The translations under genes were made by a program, and so were the position numbers. This document shows positions 1 through 5,290 of a DNA stretch of 5,290 bases, piece after piece (the stretch's first letter is position 1; every line of letters begins with the position of its first letter). This stretch comes from CALALP01 sp041855735 (lineage in GTDB: Bacteria > Bacillota > Clostridia > Lachnospirales > Lachnospiraceae), in assembly GCA_041855735.1 (NCBI GenBank), contig JBHAEV010000224.1, forward strand, positions 1 to 5,290, in the 5' to 3' direction. The notes below the pieces were generated by a model. It did not search any database. It was not told where the DNA came from and saw nothing but the letters and a program-made list of their open reading frames with translations.

Positions 1-277
1 CCGTGCTCGCAATGATGCCGATCAGATAAATCCCCGCGACTTTCAGAATCGCCGAAAACAGCGGTCCGAAATCCGGATTCGCACTGCCGATCATGGGGAT
101 AATGTATTGATCCACCAGGGTTCTGGTAAACGCCGTACCCTGAACCGTGGCAAAGGATGAAATAAAAATACCGATGACGGATATGATGATATGAAACGGA
201 TAATTCATGATAATGACCTTCAGTATTCGTTTCAGACTCTCACCGTTCTTTTTTGCTTCTTCTCGATCCATGTGCAT
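1..277 (-). CDS. ABC exporter half-transporter, second subunit of a heterodimer (N-terminal 92 residues, cut by window edge)
   Basis: This is the beginning of a second ABC half-transporter; the rest lies beyond position 1. The visible 92 residues have a charged cytoplasmic start (MHMDREEAKK), a first membrane segment at about 26-47, an external loop with TRTLVDQYIIP and a GSANPDFGPLF stretch at about 51-74, and a second membrane segment at about 74-91. This pattern is familiar from the YheH/BmrD and LmrD side of heterodimeric multidrug-type exporters (family knowledge from memory). The ATG at 277-275 follows the stop of the preceding subunit by a single base and has GGGAG six bases upstream, so translation is probably coupled. 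A second ATG two codons on, at 271-269, is possible but 12 bases from the ribosome site. The ATPase domain is not in view. Given the degenerate first subunit, this partner is expected to carry the intact catalytic residues. Confidence 0.9.
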   Translation of the reverse strand, partial: MHMDREEAKKNGESLKRILKVIIMNYPFHIIISVIGIFISSFATVQGTAFTRTLVDQYIIPMIGSANPDFGPLFSAILKVAGIYLIGIIAST

Positions 278-278
278 A

Positions 279-2024
279 TTATTCTCCCAATCTGTCGAAA
301 TCCGCATTGCCTTCCGACTGCATTTGCGCGACCGACCTGTAAATATCATTGGTCATCATCAATTCCTCATGCGACGCAAATCCCGAAATCCTTCCCTCAT
401 CCATCACAATGATCCTATCGGCATCCTTCACCGATGAGATTCTTTGTCCGATGATGATCTTTGTAACATCGGGAAGTTCATTTTTTAATGCATTACGGAT
501 TTTCGCATCCGTTGCCGTATCCACCGCCGAAGTGGAATCATCGAAAATAATGACTTTCGGATTCTTCAGCAATGCTCTTGCAATGCAGATTCTTTGTTTT
601 TGTCCTCCGGACACATTGCTTCCGCCTTGATCGATATGCGTTTCGTATTTGTCCGGAAAATTCTCGATAAAATCGTGGGCACTGGCAATTTTGCAAACAC
701 GAATGCATTCTTCCAAACTTGCATTTTCCTTTCCCCAACGAAGATTTTCCAGAATACTGCCGCTGAACAATTCGTTTCTCTGCAGGACCATACTCACATT
801 GTCACGAAGCGCCTTGAGATCATAGTCTTTTACATTGATGCCGCCGACCTGCACCTCTCCCCGATCCACATCGTACAATCTGGATATCAGATTGGCAAGA
901 GTGGATTTGGAACTTCCCGTTCCGCCGATAATGCCGATCGTCTGTCCGGATTTTATCTCCAGATTGATGTCGGACAATGCGTATTTGTCCGTTCCTTTCG
1001 CATAACTGAAATACACATTCCGAAAAGCAATATCCCCGTTTTTGATTTCGTATGTCGCATTTGCGGGACTCACAATATCCACTTCCTCATCCAGCACTTC
1101 CACAATCCGGTCCGCACTCGCCTTGGAAAGCGTCAGCATAACAATGGAAAAAGAAAGCATAATCAAACTCATCAGAATGGTCATGACATAGGCGAACAGT
1201 GAAGTCAGCTGCCCCGTTGTCAGCGTTCCCGCCACAATCTTTTTCGCGCCCAGCCATGAGATCAGCAAAATGGAGGCATACATGGTCATCATCATATAGG
1301 GCATAATCATGACAACTTTCATTTCCGCCTTCACAAACAGCCGGTACAATTCCATCACCGCCCTGTCAAATTTCCCGACTTCAAAATCCTCCTTGACAAA
1401 GCTTTTCACCACGCGGATTCCCTTTACATTTTCCTGAACGCTCGCATTCAGCAAGTCGTACTTTTTAAATACATCGGAAAACAACTTGTAGGCCGGCAAT
1501 ATGGAAAGCGCAATCATCAGTGACAGAAAGATTGCAGCCCCCACAAAAATCAGACTCATCTCCGGACTGATCACCACCGTCATAATCAATGCAAAAATCA
1601 GGGAAGCCGGGCTTCGCATCATCACACGAAACAACATCATATAGGAATTTTGAACATTGGCAACATCCGTGGTTGTCCTTGTGATCAGTCCGGCTGTGGA
1701 AAACTTGTCGATGTTCGCGAAACTGAATTCCTGCGTTTTTTTGTAAATCGCACTTCTCAAATTGGCTGCAAACCCGCTGGAGGAATACGCCGCAAATCTG
1801 CCCGATGCAATTCCGAATATCAACCCGCCAAGTGCCAGAAAAAGCATCTGAATCCCGTATTTCACGACCATCGCTCCATTGTTTGCCACAATACCCTGAT
1901 CGATGATCTTTCCCATCAAATAAGGGATAAAGATTTCCAGCGCCACCTCCCCGACAATAAACAGAACCGTCAATATGGTTGCCGTTTTATATTGTTTCAC
2001 ATACTTACTTAATTTTTTTAACAT
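279..2024 (-). CDS. ABC exporter half-transporter with degenerate ATP site (BmrC/LmrC/TM287-like), 581 aa
   Basis: Full-length type IV ABC exporter subunit: membrane domain at about 1-305 with six predicted helices (about 16-37, 55-78, 130-152, 155-178, 240-262, 272-298), then an ATPase domain at about 325-575. Visible motifs are A-loop Y341, Walker A GGTGSSKST at 367-375, Q-loop Q415, signature VSGGQ at 471-475, Walker B VIIFDD at 491-496 and D-loop SAVD at 499-502. Three key positions are non-canonical: Ser372 for the Walker A glycine, Asp496 for the catalytic glutamate, and Gln527 (GQRISS) for the switch histidine. Asp and Gln there mark the degenerate-site subunit of heterodimeric exporters such as B. 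subtilis BmrC (YheI, about 585 aa) and TM287. The signature, which serves the partner's site, is intact. The protein probably exports drugs, lipids or peptides from the cytoplasm; the substrate cannot be read from sequence. Start ATG has GAGGGAG just upstream. The gene follows the ATPase gene by 10 bases and precedes its partner by one. Confidence 0.96.
   Translation of the reverse strand: MLKKLSKYVKQYKTATILTVLFIVGEVALEIFIPYLMGKIIDQGIVANNGAMVVKYGIQMLFLALGGLIFGIASGRFAAYSSSGFAANLRSAIYKKTQEFSFANIDKFSTAGLITRTTTDVANVQNSYMMLFRVMMRSPASLIFALIMTVVISPEMSLIFVGAAIFLSLMIALSILPAYKLFSDVFKKYDLLNASVQENVKGIRVVKSFVKEDFEVGKFDRAVMELYRLFVKAEMKVVMIMPYMMMTMYASILLISWLGAKKIVAGTLTTGQLTSLFAYVMTILMSLIMLSFSIVMLTLSKASADRIVEVLDEEVDIVSPANATYEIKNGDIAFRNVYFSYAKGTDKYALSDINLEIKSGQTIGIIGGTGSSKSTLANLISRLYDVDRGEVQVGGINVKDYDLKALRDNVSMVLQRNELFSGSILENLRWGKENASLEECIRVCKIASAHDFIENFPDKYETHIDQGGSNVSGGQKQRICIARALLKNPKVIIFDDSTSAVDTATDAKIRNALKNELPDVTKIIIGQRISSVKDADRIIVMDEGRISGFASHEELMMTNDIYRSVAQMQSEGNADFDRLGE
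284..288 (-). promoter_or_regulatory. Ribosome binding site for the second exporter subunit
   Basis: GGGAG on the minus strand lies six bases before the ATG at 277. It sits inside the last codons of the preceding subunit gene. The position favours the ATG at 277 over the one at 271 and points to translational coupling of the two subunits. Confidence 0.6.
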
Positions 2025-2027
2025 AAT

Positions 2028-2034
2028 CTCCCTC
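2028..2034 (-). promoter_or_regulatory. Ribosome binding site for the first exporter subunit
   Basis: GAGGGAG on the minus strand lies directly after the stop codon of the ATPase gene (TAA at 2037-2035). It is five bases before the ATG at 2024 when counted from GAGGG. It supports that start and leaves no room for a terminator or promoter between the nuclease module and the exporter module. Confidence 0.6.
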
Positions 2035-3954
2035 TTACACCTTCGGAAATCTCGAATTGTTGCAGGTAAAGTAGAGCACTTGACCTTCTTTCGACAAATC
2101 CATCAGAAACAGCATCGCTCCGTTTATTTTCTTGTCATCCAGATTGATGAAAGGATCATCCAAAATAATCGGGGGACGTTCTTTTTGGTACATAATCTCC
2201 ATCAAAGCAAAACGCTTGCACAGGCCGACCACATCCTTATATCCCTCACTCAGTACGCCGGTGCCGTGCAGCACACCGTTGGAATCGATCCGAATTTCCA
2301 GATTCGCATCCATCACCAGATTTTCTTTGATGAGATCTTCTTTTTGTTCTCCCGCACGGATGCGATAGCCAGCCGTATTTCGGGTAAACAATGTAAAATA
2401 CCTGTCAAACGCCTTCTTTAACGGCTCCATATATTTGCTTGTATAGCTGATTTTCGCTTTTTCCAGAAAAAATTCCGTGGAGGTGAGAATTTCATATCTC
2501 TGCTTCAACTCACGATATTGTTTTTTCTTCTCGAAAAAGATTTTTTCTTTCTGAAAATGATCATCGATGATTTCCGACAATTCGATTTTTTCTTGGCGAA
2601 GCAGAAGAAGTTTTTCCAGAATCTCTTTTTCTTCCTGGAGCAGAGCGTTTTCAAGTTCCAGTCTTTGCTCCTTCTTCTGTATGTTTTCGAAATCCTTTGT
2701 TTCCTCCGGATCTTCCTCCTGCATTTCCTCCTCTGAGGAGTCCTTAGGCAAGTTCGAAGAATGGTCGGCTTTGTCGCCGGATTCCGCTGTTTTCTTTGCT
2801 CCGTATTTATTCGGATTGATTTTTTGATACACGGTCAGTCGAAGGATGAGATACAAGATCAGCGTGAGCAACGCGGAGGAAATAAACATCCAAAAGAACG
2901 TGCCGGCACGAAAGATGCCGTCTCCCCATATGATGTGGAACAGCATATATCCGAAATATACAATCAACAGCAGTACAACATAGTCTTTGATGACTTCACG
3001 GGGATCTCCGATTTTATCTTCCAGTAAATCCAAAATCTCATCACGAAGAGTCAGAAGAAACTCCAACGGGTCGATATTGTCCAAATGAAGAAAATGTATG
3101 ACTTTCTTTCCCCATTGCAAAAGAAACGGTTTTTCCGATTCTTTCTCGACAATATCCTCCGTATCTTCTTCGAACTGCGTTTCCCGCTCCTCGATTGCTT
3201 CATGCTCCGGCTCTCTCGAATCATCGGATTCTTCCTCATGCAGTCGACTGAGATTTGCCAGAATCTCTTCTCTTCGATATTCCATATCCGCAATTTCTTC
3301 TTTCAGATCGAAAATCCGCTTTTCATCCGAATCCTTCCGGGATAATTGCGCCTTCAACATGCTCAATTCACGATATATCTTTTGAATCTCACCGGTTTTA
3401 CGGTTCGGATTCAAATAATCTTTTTCTTTTTTGATTCTCTCCCTGATCCTGTCGTATTTGTGAATGTCCGCATCAAAAATCGATGCGTCCGAAAGCTTTG
3501 CCTGAATTCCCGAAGTCACCGACAAATCGGCATCTCCGGACACATAGATGGTCTTTATAAATGAACTCTTGTCTATTCCGAAAATTTCCATGCCGGGTTC
3601 CAATGAAAAGTCCGTGGTGGATAAATTGGTTTTGGCATCATAGATCGCACAACGGTCTTCGCTCTTCTTTTTCCCGAATGTTTTGCTCAATCGATATTCT
3701 TTTGTCCCGATACAAAAAACAATGTTTCCTCCGTACGTTCCTCCCTGCCACGGCAGATATCGAAGCCGTTCATTCGCCGTTTCGTCGTTTTTATGTTCGT
3801 TGCAAAAGCCGTAGAACATCACCTTGATAAAAACCGCCAGCGTGGTTTTTCCCCACGCATTATCCCTTAAGAGAAAGTTGGCATTGTCCTTCAGATCCAA
3901 ATCAACTTTGCTTAGTGTACCGAAGTTTTCGATATGTATATGCTTAATTTTCAC
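2035..3954 (-). CDS. SbcC/Rad50-like (YhaN-like) ATPase with a central membrane hairpin, 639 aa from a GTG start
   Basis: Likely ATPase partner of the nuclease encoded just upstream, acting in DNA end processing or repair and anchored in the membrane. Numbered from the GTG: N-terminal ATPase lobe with VKIKHIHIENFGTL and Walker A DNAWGKTT (31-38); coil arm at about 166-241; acidic linker at about 237-275; membrane helices at about 325-343 and 353-376 joined by a loop of about ten residues; second acidic linker at about 390-423; coil arm at about 421-506; C-terminal lobe with signature LSEGYKD (568-574), Walker B IILDDPF (596-602) and D-loop NLDD (604-607). No CxxC zinc hook is present. The protein is much shorter than SbcC (about 1,050 aa) or B. 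subtilis YhaN (about 960 aa, from memory). The switch-His position reads TCNN. An ATG at 3981 would add nine residues, but its AAAGGGA almost touches it, whereas the GTG has GGGAG six bases upstream and matches the usual family start. Family assignment is firm; the exact role is inferred. Confidence 0.92.
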   Translation of the reverse strand: MKIKHIHIENFGTLSKVDLDLKDNANFLLRDNAWGKTTLAVFIKVMFYGFCNEHKNDETANERLRYLPWQGGTYGGNIVFCIGTKEYRLSKTFGKKKSEDRCAIYDAKTNLSTTDFSLEPGMEIFGIDKSSFIKTIYVSGDADLSVTSGIQAKLSDASIFDADIHKYDRIRERIKKEKDYLNPNRKTGEIQKIYRELSMLKAQLSRKDSDEKRIFDLKEEIADMEYRREEILANLSRLHEEESDDSREPEHEAIEERETQFEEDTEDIVEKESEKPFLLQWGKKVIHFLHLDNIDPLEFLLTLRDEILDLLEDKIGDPREVIKDYVVLLLIVYFGYMLFHIIWGDGIFRAGTFFWMFISSALLTLILYLILRLTVYQKINPNKYGAKKTAESGDKADHSSNLPKDSSEEEMQEEDPEETKDFENIQKKEQRLELENALLQEEKEILEKLLLLRQEKIELSEIIDDHFQKEKIFFEKKKQYRELKQRYEILTSTEFFLEKAKISYTSKYMEPLKKAFDRYFTLFTRNTAGYRIRAGEQKEDLIKENLVMDANLEIRIDSNGVLHGTGVLSEGYKDVVGLCKRFALMEIMYQKERPPIILDDPFINLDDKKINGAMLFLMDLSKEGQVLYFTCNNSRFPKV

Positions 3955-3960
3955 CTTTCT

Positions 3961-3965
3961 CTCCC
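3961..3965 (-). promoter_or_regulatory. Ribosome binding site that decides the GTG start of the ATPase gene
   Basis: GGGAG on the minus strand lies six bases before the GTG at 3954-3952. The competing ATG at 3981 has AAAGGGA (3988-3982) directly abutting it, which is too close for normal use. Homologous proteins, as I recall them, begin at the equivalent of the GTG (M-K-I-K-x-x-x-I-E-N-F-G). Together these favour GTG. Confidence 0.55.
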
Positions 3966-4014
3966 GATTCTTCTGATTCATTCCCTTTCAAAACGAAAGA
4001 ACTCTTGCCGGATT

Positions 4015-4020
4015 CCCTCC
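4015..4020 (-). promoter_or_regulatory. Orphan Shine-Dalgarno-like GGAGGG between nuclease and ATPase genes
   Basis: GGAGGG lies four bases after the nuclease stop codon (TGA at 4026-4024). No ATG, GTG or TTG follows it at a usable distance in the next dozen bases. The closest in-frame start, the ATG at 3981, is 33 bases further on, and an in-frame TGA lies between. It may be a relic of an older start, a ribosome standby site, or chance. Confidence 0.3.
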
Positions 4021-4023
4021 AAT

Positions 4024-5118
4024 TCAATATTCTTCATTCAAAAATTTGATTCCGCATTCCATGATTTTCCGTTTCATCGAATCCTCCATGGACAAATCCG
4101 CATCCACCGCACGACAAAACTCCCCCCGAAAGCTCGGATCATATCGATAGTCGGCAAAGATCTCCGACTTTTGGATTCGGTTGTTGACTTTTACACGGAA
4201 AAAATGCTTTTTTAAATCCTCTTCGAGATAATCCAGCTCCATCCGATGCGCAAAACTTTCCCCCTTCAGATCCACCTTCAGATGGTCCCCGCTTTTTATT
4301 CCCGCTTTATGCGCCATCTCCAGTACCGCTCGCAAGACTTCATCATAGGTAAACAAATCCGTCACATCCAGCGAAATCTTCCCCACTTTGCGGCCGGCGA
4401 AACGCACAAATTGAAACCGATAGGAAAAATTATCCTCATTGATGTCCAAAAGAATAAAGCCATGTTCCCCGGCATCATCGAACCCTCTGCCCTCCAGACA
4501 GCCGGGATAGGCATACATCCCGTTGGGCGCAAGTGTTCCTTTTTGAAATTTATGAACATGCCCCAGAGCCAAGTAATGAATGTGTTTATGTTCCAACCGA
4601 TGCAAACCGAATTCGCCGCATTTCCCGCTCTGTGCATATTCCTTCAGCTGACCGTGCAGGCATACGATGTTGAAGTCCCTTGCATCCAGTTTGATTCGCG
4701 CACTTACCTGATTCGAATCCATCTCCTGTGTCTCCAGTCCGGAAATGGAAATATATCTGCCGTTTCGAAGCATTGTCTTGTAGATTTTCAGATTTTCGGA
4801 GAATGTGTGGAGATTCGTCGGAGATTCCTGTTTTTTTGTCAACAGATTGTCTTTGTCATGATTTCCGCGAAGATAATAAAAATGAATGTCGTTGTACTTT
4901 CGAATGTTGGTCAGCAAAACACTTCTGGTTTCCTCCGAAATCAAATCCGAATCCAGCAGATCTCCTGCAATGATGATCGCATTTACTTTATTTGCCGCCG
5001 CAAAATCGAACATCCGGATCATGGTATTTCGAATCTCATGATTTCTTTGTTTCACGGACGCATCCGGATTCGTTATATTCGCATCCAAATGAATATCCGC
5101 ACAATGTATGATTTTCAT
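4024..5118 (-). CDS. SbcD/Mre11-like (YhaO-like) metallophosphoesterase, DNA repair exonuclease family, 364 aa
   Basis: Calcineurin-type phosphoesterase of the SbcD/Mre11/YhaO group (COG0420 type), expected to cut DNA ends using two metal ions, normally Mn2+, together with a Rad50-like ATPase. The five metal-ligand motifs are present in order: D8 and H10 in HCADIHLD; D53 in AGDLLD; N86 and H87 in RGNHD; H155 in CLHGQ; H187 and H189 in LGHVHK. PGCLEGRGFDDAGEHG at 205-220 matches the family's usual segment after the catalytic core. Residues from about 245 form a C-terminal accessory or capping region. The length fits SbcD/YhaO (about 350-410 aa). No signal peptide or membrane helix is visible, so it is cytoplasmic and would reach the membrane only through its partner. 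The start MKIIHCADIHLD is the standard family start. Gene order nuclease then ATPase matches sbcD-sbcC and yhaO-yhaN. No SOS box was seen upstream. Confidence 0.95.
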   Translation of the reverse strand: MKIIHCADIHLDANITNPDASVKQRNHEIRNTMIRMFDFAAANKVNAIIIAGDLLDSDLISEETRSVLLTNIRKYNDIHFYYLRGNHDKDNLLTKKQESPTNLHTFSENLKIYKTMLRNGRYISISGLETQEMDSNQVSARIKLDARDFNIVCLHGQLKEYAQSGKCGEFGLHRLEHKHIHYLALGHVHKFQKGTLAPNGMYAYPGCLEGRGFDDAGEHGFILLDINEDNFSYRFQFVRFAGRKVGKISLDVTDLFTYDEVLRAVLEMAHKAGIKSGDHLKVDLKGESFAHRMELDYLEEDLKKHFFRVKVNNRIQKSEIFADYRYDPSFRGEFCRAVDADLSMEDSMKRKIMECGIKFLNEEY

Positions 5119-5127
5119 AAATATCCG

Positions 5128-5135
5128 CTTTCTCC
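5128..5135 (-). promoter_or_regulatory. Weak ribosome binding site for the nuclease gene
   Basis: GGAGAAAG on the minus strand is the only Shine-Dalgarno-like sequence before the ATG at 5118. The GGAG core is 13 bases from the start, longer than usual, so initiation may be modest. The conserved protein start leaves little doubt about the ATG. Confidence 0.4.
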
Positions 5136-5168
5136 ATGGGTTTACAATTTGACTCTCAAAATCGATCG

Positions 5169-5198
5169 CAGTCCATCCTGAGTTCTTATAATGGACTG
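5169..5198. repeat. Perfect 8-bp inverted repeat upstream of the nuclease gene
   Basis: CAGTCCAT at 5169-5176 is the exact reverse complement of ATGGACTG at 5191-5198, separated by 14 bases. Read on the minus strand it begins about 15 bases after a possible stop codon (5216-5214) and is followed by only a short T run (ATTTTG). It could be a weak terminator of the upstream gene or an operator. It lacks the long T tract of a strong intrinsic terminator. Confidence 0.4.
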
Positions 5199-5213
5199 AA
5201 ATTCGCGGTGGTA

Positions 5214-5290
5214 TTATTTATGATCGGTTTTCTCCTGAAACTTCTCCTTTTGAATGATGAATCTCTCATGCATCCCTTCCCCGATCATGC
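5214..5290 (-). CDS. Possible C-terminal end of an unidentified upstream gene (partial)
   Basis: One minus-strand frame is open from the window edge to a TAA at 5216-5214, ending in HERFIIQKEKFQEKTDHK. The other two minus frames hit TGA almost at once. The stretch is purine-rich on the minus strand like the confirmed genes, and the peptide is hydrophilic and probably helical. With only 24 codons no family can be named. The opposite strand is also open from an ATG at 5220 (start MIGFLLKLLLLNDESL), with GGTGG eight bases upstream, so a divergent plus-strand gene is an alternative. I favour the minus reading on strand composition. Confidence 0.4.
   Translation of the reverse strand, partial: MIGEGMHERFIIQKEKFQEKTDHK

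Larger units (their letters stand above)
5119..5213. other. Short intergenic region before the nuclease-ATPase-exporter cluster
   Basis: These 95 bases contain the inverted repeat and the weak ribosome site. I see no well-spaced -35/-10 pair on the minus strand. On the plus strand there is a perfect TATAAT at 5187-5192, but no -35 at 16-18 bases from it. The nearest TTGACT (5149-5154) is 32 bases away, too far for a standard promoter. Confidence 0.5.

Noticed and set aside
594..1202. A 202-codon open frame on the plus strand, antisense to the ATPase domain of the exporter
   Set aside because: It is opposite conserved ABC motifs. Its His/Phe/Gln-rich translation looks like a reverse-strand shadow, and no ribosome site or family is evident.
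2518..2736. Phe/Leu-rich plus-strand open frame that looks like a small membrane protein
   Set aside because: It is the complement of Glu/Lys-rich coiled-coil codons (GAA, AAA read as TTC, TTT), which creates a false hydrophobic peptide.
3051..3293. 80-codon minus-strand frame inside the ATPase gene
   Set aside because: It is out of frame within a continuous, motif-bearing gene and is Arg/Lys/Ser-rich from frame-shifted Glu/Lys codons. There is no sign of a frameshift in the host gene.
5105..5137. ATG at 5137 just before the nuclease start (ATGGAGAAAGCG), a possible short upstream frame
   Set aside because: It is out of frame with the nuclease, would end after about 34 codons inside it, and its own ATG overlaps the probable ribosome site.
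4246..5181. A 311-codon open frame on the plus strand, antisense to the nuclease gene
   Set aside because: It lies almost wholly opposite a gene with all Mre11-type motifs, shows no recognisable domain, and starts inside that gene. It is explained by low stop frequency opposite a purine-rich coding strand.
5119..5213. Search for an SOS (LexA/DinR) box upstream of the nuclease gene
   Set aside because: No GAAC-N4-GTTC or similar palindrome is present. A single GAACTC lacks the matching half.
1..5290. CRISPR arrays, tRNA or rRNA genes, insertion sequences, phage attachment sites
   Set aside because: No spaced direct repeats, cloverleaf or conserved rRNA segments, transposase motifs or terminal inverted repeats were seen. 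Almost the whole window is protein-coding on one strand.

Overview
The window looks like chromosomal DNA from a low- to medium-GC Bacillota (Firmicutes), most likely a Clostridia-type or related lineage. I base this on purine-rich coding strands, GGGAG/GGAG-type ribosome binding sites, and protein families typical of that phylum. This is inference from style; no taxonomic marker gene is present. Every convincing gene is on the minus strand, so the window is best read from right to left.

Layout in the direction of transcription. Positions 5290-5214 may hold the last 24 codons of an upstream gene, not identifiable from so little. Positions 5213-5119 are a 95-base gap with one perfect 8-bp inverted repeat and no clear minus-strand promoter. 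Positions 5118-4024 encode an SbcD/Mre11-type metallophosphoesterase (nuclease) with all family metal-binding motifs. Positions 3954-2035 encode its SbcC/Rad50-type ATPase partner. It is short (639 aa) and has a two-helix membrane hairpin between its two coiled-coil arms, resembling the YhaO-YhaN pair of Bacillus more than classical SbcCD. Positions 2024-279 encode a full-length ABC exporter half-transporter whose nucleotide site is degenerate (Ser in Walker A, Asp for the catalytic Glu, Gln for the switch His). Positions 277-1 encode the start of a second half-transporter, cut by the window edge.

The genes are tightly packed: 69 bases (42 if an upstream ATG is used), then 10 bases, then 1 base. 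No terminator is visible between them, so co-transcription is likely. The functional reading is two modules: a membrane-tethered Mre11-Rad50-like nuclease/ATPase complex, followed by a heterodimeric multidrug-type ABC exporter (BmrCD/LmrCD/TM287-288 class). Whether the two modules cooperate or only share a transcript cannot be decided from the sequence.

The families are known. The points that merit a second look are the membrane hairpin at the place where a zinc hook would be, the non-standard ATP-site residues in both ATPases, the start codon of the ATPase gene, and the small ambiguous region at the right edge.
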